Below are positions 8,008-15,576 of a stretch of DNA of 28,199 nucleotides, in pieces; the stretch's first letter is position 1; each line of letters begins with the position of its first letter. Source of the stretch: an uncultured Clostridia bacterium (lineage in GTDB: Bacteria > Bacillota_A > Clostridia > Oscillospirales > Oscillospiraceae); NCBI GenBank assembly GCA_949289625.1, contig CASEPH010000432.1:1-28199 (forward strand), in the 5' to 3' direction. Both the position numbers and the translations under genes were made by a program. Under the pieces are notes generated by a model that saw only the letters and a list, made by a program, of their open reading frames with translations, was not told the origin of the DNA and searched no databases.

Positions 8008-8891
8008 AGGTAAAACACCTGCCCGGTCTGGGATAGATCATACGGTCCTGTGGAAGCCATCTCTTCCCGGAACCCGGGGCCGGTGAGATACTCCATCAGC
8101 ATTCGGAACGTAGGTTCCTCCTGTCGTTCCTTGGGGAACACCAGATCATACCACTCGGTCTGGATGGGCAGAAAATCCACCCCATCCACCTGACGTGCTG
8201 CGGATTCCGCCCCCATGCCGAAGTCCGCCTCTCCCCGGGCCACAGCCCCGGCAATGGAAAGGTGGTTGTTATACTCCTGGTCATAGCCCGGGATGTTCCG
8301 ATGGTCGATCCCGTAGGCCTTGAGCTTTTCATCCAAAAGAATCCGGGTGCCGCTACCCTTCTCCCGGTTCACCATGGTGATCTTCCCGGTGCCAAGCCGG
8401 TCAATGCCTGTGATCCGCTTCGGATTTCCCTTGGCGGTATAAATTCCCATTTTCCGTCCCAGCAGCCGCACTACTACCACCGGAATCCCCGGCAACAGTC
8501 GAGTAATAAATGGGAAATTATAGGTGCCTGTCTCCTCATCCCAAAGATGGGATGTGGCAATATCCGCCTTCCCCTGATAGAGCAAATGGAGGCTGTTATA
8601 GCTGCCGGCGTAGCTTCGCAGAATCGGCTCCGCACCGGGCAGCATGGAGATATGATTGGCAATGATATTTAGGCAGCTATCCTGGCCGCAGAGCACAATG
8701 CCTTGCGACATTGTCTGTTCTCTAGCTCCTCCGGGCTGGAGCATCCGTTGGAGATCCTCCCGGTCAATGCGCACTTGCTTGCCGATTTTTACCGCCGGAA
8801 TCTGCCCCCGTTTGACCATCTCATAAACGGTGGCTTTCTTTACCTTTAAAAGCTCCGCCGCTTCTTGAGCAGTCAACAATTCCTGTTCCAT
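8004..8891 (-). CDS. HTH (excisionase-type) plus molybdate-binding-like periplasmic-fold domain regulator
   Basis: A 295-residue two-domain protein. Residues 1-52 (LTAQEAAELLKVKKATVYEMVKRGQIPAVKIGKQVRIDREDL) form an excisionase/MerR-like helix-turn-helix. Residues about 63-295 form a substrate-binding-protein fold related to ModA/LysR effector domains (COG1910 type), with MVNREKGSGTRILLDEKL as the family hallmark. Such proteins are taken to sense molybdate, tungstate or cofactor state and control mod or Mo-enzyme genes. It starts at an ATG after GGGAGG, is coupled to mobA, and diverges from modABC. It may bind the repeated GTTGT elements at 8960-9060; that is inference. Confidence 0.85.
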   Translation of the reverse strand: MEQELLTAQEAAELLKVKKATVYEMVKRGQIPAVKIGKQVRIDREDLQRMLQPGGAREQTMSQGIVLCGQDSCLNIIANHISMLPGAEPILRSYAGSYNSLHLLYQGKADIATSHLWDEETGTYNFPFITRLLPGIPVVVVRLLGRKMGIYTAKGNPKRITGIDRLGTGKITMVNREKGSGTRILLDEKLKAYGIDHRNIPGYDQEYNNHLSIAGAVARGEADFGMGAESAARQVDGVDFLPIQTEWYDLVFPKERQEEPTFRMLMEYLTGPGFREEMASTGPYDLSQTGQVFYL

Positions 8892-8959
8892 ATCAGCGCC
8901 TCCCTCGATTCTTTCCGGTCCTTTTGACTATTTTATCCTTTTGTATCATCTTACCATAG

Positions 8960-9060
8960 GTTGTTCGGGTTGTATATGGCTTTTTCCCGCGTTTGAAACA
9001 GCCAATCAGTTGTTACTAAGTTGTAGAATGTTGTATTTTATTCTGTTGCATTTTGTTTTG
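8960..9060 (+). promoter_or_regulatory. Repeated GTTGT elements in the mod control region
   Basis: GTTGT occurs at 8960, 8969, 9009, 9020 and 9030, with GTTGC at 9045 and GTTTTG at 9055. Many steps are 9-11 bases, about one DNA turn, all on one strand. The array ends at the modA -35. It is a candidate binding array for the divergent HTH protein or another regulator. Confidence 0.4.
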
Positions 9061-9074
9061 CTCTTCATTATAAT
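9046..9074 (+). promoter_or_regulatory. modABC promoter
   Basis: TTGCAT (9046-9051), a 17-base spacer and a perfect TATAAT (9069-9074). The start site is expected near 9081, giving a leader of about 37 bases with AAAGGA before the modA ATG at 9118. Confidence 0.65.
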
Positions 9075-9117
9075 TAAAAAGTCAACTAAACAGAACAAAA
9101 CAGAAAGGAATCACATT

Positions 9118-10110
9118 ATGAAGAAATTACTTTCTCTCCTGCTGGCCTGTGTGATGGTATGCTCCCTTGCCGCCTGCGGCACTGCGGATAGCTCTGAGGC
9201 TTCTGCATCTGAGGCAGTGGAATCCACTGTCTCTGAAGCTCCTGTTTCCGAGACTCCTGCCTCTGAAACTCCTGTCTCCGAAGCTTCTGCCGCCGACAGC
9301 GCTGAAGCTGCTGCACCAGAAACATCCTCTGAGGAAACTGCCGCCGAACCCCTGGCAGCCGCCGAGATTCAAGTATTCATTGCAGCCTCTCTGGACAATG
9401 CCTTCCAGGATATTCTGGCTCTCTACCAGGAATCTCAACCCAATATTACTGTCACCATCAACGCCGATTCCTCCGGAACATTGCTAACTCAGATTGAAGA
9501 GGGCTTTACCTGTGATATCTTTTTCTCCGCCGCCACTGCCCAGATGGATACACTGGAAGAGGACGGCCTCAACATCGAAGGCAGTCGGGTGGACCTGTTG
9601 AAAAACCAGCTGGCCCTCATTACTTACAAGGACTCCGGCACTGCTGTTACCGGCCTGGAGAATCTCAGCGAGGCCTCTTCCATGGCCCTCTGTGACGGCT
9701 CCGTTCCCGCCGGAAAATACACCCGTGCTGCTCTCCAGGCCATGGGCGTGCTGGACGCCTCGCTCACCACTGCGGACATCACTTCTCAGGAGATTTCCGA
9801 TGCGCTGGGCGGTCTGACCATCAACGAGACTTCCAATGTCTCCAAGGCCCTGGAGGCCGTGGCCGAGGGCTCCAATGAAGTGGGTACGGTATACTACTCC
9901 GACGCCTATTCCCGGATCGACGACATTGAGATTCTGGAGATGGTCTCCACCGATCTCACCGGAGAGATCATCTACCCCATGTGCCGGGTGCAGAACGCCG
10001 AGGCAGACGATGCCGTGACCGCTGCAGCGGACGACTTCTACGCCTTCCTCCAGACGCCGGAAGTTATGGAGATCTTTGAAACCTCCATGTTCCTCAGCAA
10101 CATGGATTGA
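9118..10110 (+). CDS. modA: Molybdate ABC transporter substrate-binding lipoprotein
   Basis: A 330-residue lipoprotein. The signal peptide MKKLLSLLLACVMVCSLAAC ends in a lipobox with Cys20 as the anchor. A low-complexity Ser/Glu/Ala/Pro linker (residues about 24-80, repeated SExxVSET units) holds the binding domain off the membrane. From about residue 83 the ModA fold begins (IQVFIAASLDNAFQDI, INADSSGTLLTQIEEG, DIFFSAATAQMDTL) and continues to the C-terminus. It captures molybdate, possibly tungstate, outside the cell and delivers it to ModB. The frame is open from 8941, but the ATG at 9118 follows AAAGGA and begins the signal peptide. It is first in modABC, diverging from the HTH regulator. 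Confidence 0.93.
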   Translation: MKKLLSLLLACVMVCSLAACGTADSSEASASEAVESTVSEAPVSETPASETPVSEASAADSAEAAAPETSSEETAAEPLAAAEIQVFIAASLDNAFQDILALYQESQPNITVTINADSSGTLLTQIEEGFTCDIFFSAATAQMDTLEEDGLNIEGSRVDLLKNQLALITYKDSGTAVTGLENLSEASSMALCDGSVPAGKYTRAALQAMGVLDASLTTADITSQEISDALGGLTINETSNVSKALEAVAEGSNEVGTVYYSDAYSRIDDIEILEMVSTDLTGEIIYPMCRVQNAEADDAVTAAADDFYAFLQTPEVMEIFETSMFLSNMD

Positions 10111-10143
10111 CGCGCTGACAAAACCATGCTAAACTAAACAAAA

Positions 10144-10171
10144 AAAGGGGATGGTTTACGCCATCCCCTTT
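10144..10171 (+). terminator. modA-modB intercistronic hairpin (attenuator-like)
   Basis: An 11-bp stem, AAAGGGGATGG with CCATCCCCTTT, encloses a 6-base loop 33 bases after the modA stop and 19 bases before modB. No long T-run follows. It may stop some transcripts or protect the modA message, giving more binding protein than permease. Confidence 0.5.
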
Positions 10172-10190
10172 CCTGTAAGAGGTGACGAAT

Positions 10191-10892
10191 ATGGAAACCC
10201 TTATGGAGGTTTTAAAAGATCTGGACTGGTCTCCCCTGCTGATCTCCCTGAAAACCGGCGTGGTAGCCACGATTTTATGCTTTTTTCTGGGGCTGTTTGC
10301 CGCCAGAAAGGTACTGCGATTGGGTGGCCGGGCACGGGCCGTAGTGGATGGAATCCTGACCCTGCCCATGGTGCTTCCGCCCACCGTAGCGGGCTTTTTC
10401 CTGCTGCTGATCTTCTCCCTGCGGCGGCCCTTTGGCTCTTTTCTGTATGAACAAGCCGGCATCAAGGTGGTACAAACCTGGCTGGGCTGTATCCTGGCCG
10501 CTTCTGTCATTGCCTTTCCGTTGATGTATCGGAACGCCAGGGCCGCCTTTGAGCAAGTAGACGTCAATCTGATCTACGCAGGTCGGACGCTGGGCATGTC
10601 TGAACTGGAGATCTTTTGGCGGGTGGTGGTCCCCACCGCCGCCCCCGGTATTGCCTCCGGCACCATTTTGACCTTTGCCCGGGCGCTAGGAGAATACGGC
10701 GCTACATCCATGCTGGCCGGCAATATTGCCGGAAAAACGGGAACAATTTCCCAAAAAATTGCCACAGCCATCTCACAAAACGGCGACTATGTGACCGCTG
10801 GGGTCTGGGTGGTCATTGTCATGCTCATTGCCTTTGGAATTGTGTTTCTTATGAACGTCATTACCGGTGGCAAAAACGGAAGGCGGTGGTAA
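10191..10892 (+). CDS. modB: Molybdate ABC transporter permease
   Basis: A 233-residue inner-membrane permease with about five membrane segments. The EAA loop region (RTLGMSELEIFWRVVVPTAA) and ARALGEYGATSMLAGN are typical of ModB/CysT-type permeases. The ATG at 10191 is preceded by AAGAGG at 8 bases; an in-frame GTG at 10182 overlaps that ribosome site and is rejected. The stop is one base before the modC ATG, so translation is probably coupled. It forms the membrane channel of the molybdate importer with ModC as the motor. Confidence 0.93.
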   Translation: METLMEVLKDLDWSPLLISLKTGVVATILCFFLGLFAARKVLRLGGRARAVVDGILTLPMVLPPTVAGFFLLLIFSLRRPFGSFLYEQAGIKVVQTWLGCILAASVIAFPLMYRNARAAFEQVDVNLIYAGRTLGMSELEIFWRVVVPTAAPGIASGTILTFARALGEYGATSMLAGNIAGKTGTISQKIATAISQNGDYVTAGVWVVIVMLIAFGIVFLMNVITGGKNGRRW

Positions 10893-10893
10893 T

Positions 10894-11943
10894 ATGCTGG
10901 AAGTGGATATTGAAAAGAATTTGGGTTCCTTTCATCTGAAGGTGGCGTTTACCGCTGGGAACGAGGTGTTGGCGTTGCTGGGCGGGTCTGGCTCTGGCAA
11001 GAGTATGACCCTTCGCGCCATTGCCGGGGTAGAGACGCCGGACCGCGGCCGAATTGTGGTGGACGGCACCGTTTTCTATGACAGTGAAAAAAACATTAAT
11101 CTGACACCGCAACAGCGGCAGGTAGGTCTGCTGTTCCAGAATTATGCCTTGTTTCCAACCATGACCGTACTGCAAAACATTATGACCGGTGTCCGTACCG
11201 GCTCCAAAGCCGAAAAACGCCGGATTGCGGAGGAAGCCTTGGACCGGTTCCAGCTCCACGGCCTGGGGGATCGAACGCCAACTCAGCTCTCCGGCGGCCA
11301 GCAGCAACGGGCGGCATTGGCCCGGATTCTGGTGGGAAAACCCAAAATTTTGATGCTGGATGAACCCTTTTCCGCCCTGGATTCCCACCTCCGTGATCAA
11401 ATGGAACGAGAGGTTCTGGGCATCATTCGTGACTTTGGCGGCACCACTCTGCTAGTAAGCCACAGCCGTGATGAAGTCTTTCGCATGGCCCAGCGGGTGG
11501 CGGTCTACGACAGCGGACATATCGACGCCCTGGACGAGAAACACGCCCTGTTCCAAAACCCCAGGACCTATCACGCTGCGCTGCTGACAGGCTGCAAAAA
11601 CTTTAGCACTATTTCCGCCATTACCCATCAAAGCGGCATGACCATTTGCCACTGTGATGATTGGGGCCTGGATCTGGAGATTCCGGGGGAACAACCCGGT
11701 AACCTGGTCGCCATTCGTGGTCACCACCTCCAGCTGGCGAAGCAGGATGGCCCCAACGTCCATGTGATGGAAATCAAAGAAGTCATTGAGGATACCTTTG
11801 AATATGTCCTGTTACTTCAAAAGCCCGGCTTTGACGGCAGTCCCATTCACTGGATGGTCCCCAAAAGTCCCTCGCTTTCTCTGCCTTCGGGCATTGTTCG
11901 AGTCGCTTTTCCCTCTGAAGCAATGATGTTGCTTCAAAAATAG
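10894..11943 (+). CDS. modC: Molybdate ABC transporter ATP-binding protein
   Basis: A 349-residue ABC ATPase. Walker A is GGSGSGKS (residues 30-37), Q-loop LLFQNYALFP (about 79-88), signature LSGGQ (132-136), Walker B ILMLDEP (152-158), and the H-loop is VSHSRDE. After residue about 235 a C-terminal region resembling a degenerate TOBE/MOP-type regulatory domain extends to the end. It powers ModB. The ATG at 10894 follows GGAAGGCGG and sits one base after the modB stop. A longer frame from 10867 overlaps modB and has no ribosome site. A terminator follows at 11962. Confidence 0.94.
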   Translation: MLEVDIEKNLGSFHLKVAFTAGNEVLALLGGSGSGKSMTLRAIAGVETPDRGRIVVDGTVFYDSEKNINLTPQQRQVGLLFQNYALFPTMTVLQNIMTGVRTGSKAEKRRIAEEALDRFQLHGLGDRTPTQLSGGQQQRAALARILVGKPKILMLDEPFSALDSHLRDQMEREVLGIIRDFGGTTLLVSHSRDEVFRMAQRVAVYDSGHIDALDEKHALFQNPRTYHAALLTGCKNFSTISAITHQSGMTICHCDDWGLDLEIPGEQPGNLVAIRGHHLQLAKQDGPNVHVMEIKEVIEDTFEYVLLLQKPGFDGSPIHWMVPKSPSLSLPSGIVRVAFPSEAMMLLQK

Positions 11944-11961
11944 CCTATGGCAAAATGCTAC

Positions 11962-11991
11962 AAAACCTTCGGTTACAACCGAAGGTTTTTG
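11962..11991 (+). terminator. Terminator after modC
   Basis: AAAACCTTCGGTT pairs with AACCGAAGGTTTT around a tight loop, followed by TTTTTGTTTGTTT. It closes modABC. The loop also contains GTTACAAC, identical to a LysR half-site. Confidence 0.85.
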
Positions 11992-12006
11992 TTTGTTTCT
12001 CATTTG

Positions 12007-12043
12007 GTTGTGACTAGACAGAATGCATAACTAGTGATATAAT
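12007..12043 (+). promoter_or_regulatory. MFS transporter promoter with LysR half-site
   Basis: TAGACA (12015-12020), a 17-base spacer and a perfect TATAAT (12038-12043). GTTGTGAC at 12007-12014 directly abuts the -35 and is identical to one arm of the lysR control-region site. This would be the usual activation position for a LysR protein. Confidence 0.65.
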
Positions 12044-12091
12044 ATGAGTTGCATGAAAACTGAAAAATTTGAAGTGAAAGAGGGATTTTCG

Positions 12092-13345
12092 TTGAAGACT
12101 CGTAAAAACCCGTGGATCGCTATCATCGCATGTCTGGTGGTCCAGCTCTGCGTTGGCATCCTCTATCTCTGGAGCGCCCTCCGTTCCGACATTGTCAAAT
12201 CCTTTTCCTGGAGCGACAGTGCCGCCGGTATGGTCTCTTCCTACATGATCTTTGCCTTTGTGTTCGGTAACCTTATTGGCGGCTTTATCAACGACAAGAA
12301 GGGTCCCAAGCTCACCTGTGTGCTGGGTGTAATTCTCTTCTCCGTGGGTATTGGTCTCACCGCCTTCCTGACCCCCTCCACCATTTCCCTGCTGAATCTG
12401 ACCTATGCTGTCATGGCCGGCATTGGCTCCGGTTTTGCCTATGGCGCCTGCATCTCCTGCATTCAGAAGTGGCTGCCCCACAAGCGCGGCTTGGCCTCCG
12501 GACTTGCCTGCGGCGCTTTCGGTCTGTCCACCGTGGTGTTTACACCACTGACCACCGTGCTGATGGATATGTTCCGGGATGCCAGCGGCGTGGTGGATTT
12601 CCAGCCTGTCTTCCTGCTGCTGGCCGGTGTGTTCGCCGTGCTGGGTCTGGTTGCCTGCTGCTTTATCTCCCTGCCTGACGAGGCGTACATCGAGAGCCTG
12701 CATCTGCCCAAGGCAGCTGTCAGCGGCAGTGTAAATTACACGCTGAAGCAGTCCATGAAGCTCCCAGCTTTCTGGGCCCTATTCTTCTCTATCTTCTTCA
12801 TTAACGGCACCTGGAACCTCTGCGTACCCCTGATTAAGGATCTGGGTATTGTCCGTGGTCTGGATCCCAGCGTAGCCGTCTTCTGCGTCTCCTTTACCGG
12901 CATCACCAATGCTGCTGGCCGTCTCATCATGGCTACCCTTTCCGATAAGATTGGCCGCTTCAACACCATGTATGTGCTCTGCGGAATTACCCTGGTAGGC
13001 GCACTGCTGACCACCTTCATCACCGGCTATGGCTACTTCATCGCAATTGCCGTCATCGCCTTTGCCTACGGTGGTCCCTCCGCAGTCAATGCAGCTCTGT
13101 GCACCGATATGTGCGGCCCCAAGTACTCTGGTACCAACTACGGTGTTGCCATGCTGGCACTGGGCCTCAGCTCCGTATTCTTCAATTTCATTGCCAACAA
13201 CATCATCAAGGCCTCTGTCAATGTGGAAGCCGCCACAGCTGTGGGCATCTTCCCCACCTTTATCATGGGCGCGGTTACCGCTGTGATTCCCGTCTTCCTG
13301 ATGCTCTACATCAACCACTATCTCAAAACCAGAAATGCAAAATAA
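12092..13345 (+). CDS. OFA-family (oxalate/formate antiporter-like) MFS transporter
   Basis: A 417-residue protein with about 12 membrane segments. The first helix (NPWIAIIACLVVQLCVGILYLWSAL) with the following FSWSDSAAGMVSSYMI, and the GFAYGACISCIQKWLPHKRGLASG segment, are typical of the OFA subfamily, which exchanges small organic acids across the cytoplasmic membrane. The frame opens at an ATG at 12044, but that codon directly touches the -10 box. The TTG at 12092 is preceded by GAGGG at 7 bases and is preferred; an ATG at 12053 lacks a ribosome site. It is monocistronic and followed by two terminators. The LysR half-site in its promoter suggests it carries a substrate or product of the Mo enzyme. 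Confidence 0.85.
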   Translation: MKTRKNPWIAIIACLVVQLCVGILYLWSALRSDIVKSFSWSDSAAGMVSSYMIFAFVFGNLIGGFINDKKGPKLTCVLGVILFSVGIGLTAFLTPSTISLLNLTYAVMAGIGSGFAYGACISCIQKWLPHKRGLASGLACGAFGLSTVVFTPLTTVLMDMFRDASGVVDFQPVFLLLAGVFAVLGLVACCFISLPDEAYIESLHLPKAAVSGSVNYTLKQSMKLPAFWALFFSIFFINGTWNLCVPLIKDLGIVRGLDPSVAVFCVSFTGITNAAGRLIMATLSDKIGRFNTMYVLCGITLVGALLTTFITGYGYFIAIAVIAFAYGGPSAVNAALCTDMCGPKYSGTNYGVAMLALGLSSVFFNFIANNIIKASVNVEAATAVGIFPTFIMGAVTAVIPVFLMLYINHYLKTRNAK

Positions 13346-13351
13346 TGCAAA

Positions 13352-13408
13352 GCCGGAGCCTATGCGGCTCCGGCTCTTTTTGATACAGCCGGCATATTGG
13401 CCGGCTGT
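13352..13408 (+). terminator. Tandem terminators after the MFS gene
   Basis: The first hairpin is GCCGGAGCC/GGCTCCGGC (13352-13374) followed by TCTTTTT. The second is ACAGCCGGC/GCCGGCTGT (13385-13408) followed by ACTTTTTGCTTTTTT. Together they insulate the MFS gene from the thioesterase unit. Confidence 0.85.
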
Positions 13409-13462
13409 ACTTTTTGCTTTTTTATGGTATAATATACGCAATAACACTGGGAGGCCTACACT

Positions 13463-13888
13463 ATGATTTCCGAAACCACCATTGACGTTCGCTACCCCGA
13501 CTGTGACCGCATGGGCATCGTCCATCATGCCGTCTACCCCATCTGGTATGAGATCGCCAGAATGGATTTTTTTGAGAAGATGGGTTTTTCCTATGCTGAT
13601 ATGAACGCCCTAGGAATCAATCCTCCTCTGGTGGAGCTGGATCTTCGATACAATGCTCCGGCCACCTATCCCGGCACCGTACAGATTCGGACCCGGCTAT
13701 CGGCTTATGCCCCAAAAAAGCTGGAGCTACGCTATGAAACTTGGTTTAATGGGCAGCTCTGCGGCAGCGCCCGGACCCTCCACATCTGGACTGGCCCGGA
13801 CATGAAGAGCCTGGATATGCAACAGAATCAGCCGGAGGTATATGCCAAAATCCAGGCCGCCTATGAACCGGAAGTTACGGAGGCGTAG
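13463..13888 (+). CDS. Hotdog-fold acyl-CoA thioesterase (4HBT/YbgC type)
   Basis: A 141-residue single-domain hotdog protein. The N-terminal YPDCDRMGIVHHAVYPIWYE, with Asp15 followed by MG-x-VHH, is the catalytic helix signature of 4-hydroxybenzoyl-CoA thioesterase/YbgC enzymes, which hydrolyse acyl- or aroyl-CoA thioesters in the cytoplasm. The ATG at 13463 follows GGGAGG; a TATAAT lies at 13428-13433. The next gene starts 2 bases after its stop, so they form an operon. The substrate cannot be told from sequence; being near a possible aromatic pathway does not prove involvement. Confidence 0.85.
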   Translation: MISETTIDVRYPDCDRMGIVHHAVYPIWYEIARMDFFEKMGFSYADMNALGINPPLVELDLRYNAPATYPGTVQIRTRLSAYAPKKLELRYETWFNGQLCGSARTLHIWTGPDMKSLDMQQNQPEVYAKIQAAYEPEVTEA

Positions 13889-13890
13889 CC

Positions 13891-14391
13891 ATGGAACGGA
13901 TTCTTGTCATCGGCTGTCCCGGCAGCGGAAAAACCACCCTGTCCAGACAGCTGGCGAAACAGACCGGCCTGCCTCTCATTCATCTGGACCAGCTGTTTTG
14001 GGAGGATAACTGGACGCAGGTTCCCCGAGAGGTCTTTGACGCCCGATTGCTGGCGGAACTGCAAAAGCCTCGCTGGATTATAGACGGGAATTACGGTCGC
14101 ACTCTGCCCCTTCGGCTTCAATTCTGCGATACCGTCCTGTTTCTGGACTATTCCCGGCTACAATGTCTTTGGGGTGTAGTCACCCGGGTAATAAAGAATT
14201 ACGGGAAACCTCGACCTGACATGGGCGGCAACTGCCCAGAACGTTTTGACCGGGAATTCATCAAAAGCGTCTGGCAGTTTCCCCGGTTACATCGTCAAAA
14301 ATACCGAACGCGTCTGGCGGAAGCTACCGATGTCACTGTCCATATTTTTCAAAGCCGGCGCCAGGCGTCTCACTGGTTAAAGCGCATATAA
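13891..14391 (+). CDS. Small P-loop NTPase, adenylate-kinase/topology-modulation-protein type
   Basis: A 166-residue protein with Walker A GCPGSGKTT (residues 8-16), then LPLIHLDQLFW and RWIIDGNYGRTL. These are typical of the family annotated as adenylate kinase-like or DNA topology modulation (FlaR-like) proteins. It probably phosphorylates a nucleotide or small molecule; the true substrate is unknown for the family. It starts 2 bases after the thioesterase stop and shares its transcript, ending at the hairpin at 14400. Confidence 0.8.
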   Translation: MERILVIGCPGSGKTTLSRQLAKQTGLPLIHLDQLFWEDNWTQVPREVFDARLLAELQKPRWIIDGNYGRTLPLRLQFCDTVLFLDYSRLQCLWGVVTRVIKNYGKPRPDMGGNCPERFDREFIKSVWQFPRLHRQKYRTRLAEATDVTVHIFQSRRQASHWLKRI

Positions 14392-14399
14392 CATAACAG

Positions 14400-14431
14400 A
14401 CACCGGAAGGGTATTTCCTTCCGGTGTTTTG
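14400..14431. terminator. Convergent terminator between the P-loop gene and lysR
   Basis: ACACCGGAAGG pairs with CCTTCCGGTGT around a 6-base loop, followed on the plus strand by TTTTGTTGTTG. It lies between converging genes and can serve both strands. Confidence 0.8.
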
Positions 14432-14441
14432 TTGTTGACAC

Positions 14442-15329
14442 TTATTGATGGACCTGCTCCAGCACGGAGGCAAAGGCAGCCACCGCCGGGTTCTCCTGAT
14501 CCTCATGCCAGAAGCAGAGCAATTCCTCCGTGACGCCAATGTCATAGCATTTGAGTTCACTGTGGAGGCTCATCCGGGAGAGCATGGTGGATACCAGCAC
14601 GCCCTGTCCAAACTCCGTGGCCATATAGGCCGACTCCAAATTGGGAGAAATCACGATTTCCGTGGGGGTAAAGCCCAGCTCTCGGCACTGCCGGCGCGCT
14701 CGATTTTTGCTCTCTGACAGGGTTTCACGACTGGAGGCCGCCTTGATAAAGGGCTCATGTCGGAAATCGTCTACAGTGGCTTCATCCGTGGCCTTGGGAT
14801 GCTCCGGCGAAACCAGCAGCACCAGCGGCGTATCCATGATCTTCAGCTTTTTCAGCCCTGTGCCCTTGGGTGCAAATTCCTTATAGGTGATAATGAGGTC
14901 CAGCTTCCGGTCCAGAAATAGCTCATTGAGCTCGTACTGGGGATGCTTCTCTCCCACAAATTTCAGATCAGGGTTCCCCTGCTGCACCATTCTCAGGGCC
15001 TTGCCAATACTGGAGGATATCTCCAACCACTCCAGATAACCGATATGAAGGGAATTGTACATATTATTGTAGTATTGTCTGGTCTCCTCCATCACCCGGT
15101 CGTACTGCCGGTTCATCTCGCTGAAAAAGCGATAGAAATTCTCACCAGCCCGCGTCAGCATCACATAGTGGTGTGTCCTGATAAACAGCTGGAAGCCCAG
15201 ATCCTCCTCCAGCTTCGCAATATATTTGCTCACTGACTGTTGGGTCATATACATGATCTTGGCCGCCTCTGTAAAACTCAGAGTCTCCGCCACTGTCAGG
15301 AAGCAGCGGATGGACGCTTCATTGAGCAT
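14442..15329 (-). CDS. LysR-family transcriptional regulator
   Basis: A 295-residue LysR protein. The N-terminal winged HTH (residues 1-60: FLTVAETLSFTEAAKIMYMTQQSVSKYIAKLEEDLGFQLF) is followed by a linker helix (about 61-90) and a two-lobe effector domain. The frame is open to 15398, but MLNEASIRCF at 15329 is the canonical LysR beginning, with GGGGAGG 10 bases upstream. Its promoter (TTGTCA-N17-TATGAT) has the dyad GTTACAAC-N8-GTTGTGAC centred near -62, the usual autoregulatory site. The same sequence occurs upstream of athL and partly at the MFS gene, so I infer it controls the Mo enzyme and the carrier in response to an aromatic or organic-acid ligand. Confidence 0.9.
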   Translation of the reverse strand: MLNEASIRCFLTVAETLSFTEAAKIMYMTQQSVSKYIAKLEEDLGFQLFIRTHHYVMLTRAGENFYRFFSEMNRQYDRVMEETRQYYNNMYNSLHIGYLEWLEISSSIGKALRMVQQGNPDLKFVGEKHPQYELNELFLDRKLDLIITYKEFAPKGTGLKKLKIMDTPLVLLVSPEHPKATDEATVDDFRHEPFIKAASSRETLSESKNRARRQCRELGFTPTEIVISPNLESAYMATEFGQGVLVSTMLSRMSLHSELKCYDIGVTEELLCFWHEDQENPAVAAFASVLEQVHQ

Positions 15330-15369
15330 CTGTATGACACCTCCCCATAAACTTCCCTTTTTTGCTCTT

Positions 15370-15398
15370 ATCATAGCACAAACGAGATTTGGTGACAA
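15370..15398 (-). promoter_or_regulatory. lysR promoter
   Basis: On the minus strand TTGTCA (15398-15393), a 17-base spacer and TATGAT (15375-15370). The start is expected near 15363, placing the operator at 15413-15436 at about -62. Confidence 0.7.
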
Positions 15399-15412
15399 AT
15401 CATTTTTGTACA

Positions 15413-15436
15413 GTTACAACTTTAAGCAGTTGTGAC
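15413..15436. promoter_or_regulatory. LysR operator in the divergent control region
   Basis: GTTACAAC-TTTAAGCA-GTTGTGAC is a 24-base inverted repeat with one mismatch between arms. It lies between the lysR promoter and a divergent plus-strand promoter, whose -35 it overlaps. Near copies occur at 7383-7404 and, as a half-site, at 12007-12014. Confidence 0.65.
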
Positions 15437-15460
15437 AGTCATCTCTCGTTATCCTACAGT
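15432..15460 (+). promoter_or_regulatory. LysR-divergent promoter of a short transcription unit
   Basis: GTGACA (15432-15437, 5 of 6 to consensus), a 17-base spacer and TACAGT (15455-15460). The -35 overlaps the right arm of the LysR operator. The predicted RNA starts near 15467 and ends at the terminator at 15577-15608, so it is about 140 nt. Confidence 0.5.
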
Positions 15461-15484
15461 TGTTTCTGCTAGCCCATGGAGGTA

Positions 15485-15565
15485 ATGATCCAGCAAAAAA
15501 TGTTACACATACCCGGCATAATCTCAAGCTTTCTATTTCGGATATCCGTCGAACCAAGTATCTGA
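15485..15565 (+). CDS. Possible 26-codon small ORF on the LysR-divergent transcript
   Basis: A short frame, ATG to TGA, encodes 26 residues beginning MIQQKMLHIPGI with a hydrophobic middle (IISSFLF). GGAGG is only two bases before the ATG, too close for normal initiation at this codon, and 16 bases before the in-frame ATG at codon 6. It lies between a LysR-divergent promoter and a strong terminator. I do not recognise it. It could be a small peptide, part of a non-coding RNA, or a remnant of a deleted LysR target gene. Confidence 0.3.
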   Translation: MIQQKMLHIPGIISSFLFRISVEPSI

Positions 15566-15576
15566 TAACACAAAGG

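Noticed and set aside
12044..12091. Upstream ATG codons as starts of the MFS gene
   Set aside because: The ATG at 12044 directly follows the TATAAT box and would lie upstream of the transcription start; neither it nor 12053 has a ribosome site.
12014..12703. Minus-strand open frame of 229 codons opposite the MFS gene
   Set aside because: The Gln/His/Gly-rich translation has no motif and is antisense to a clear 12-segment transporter.
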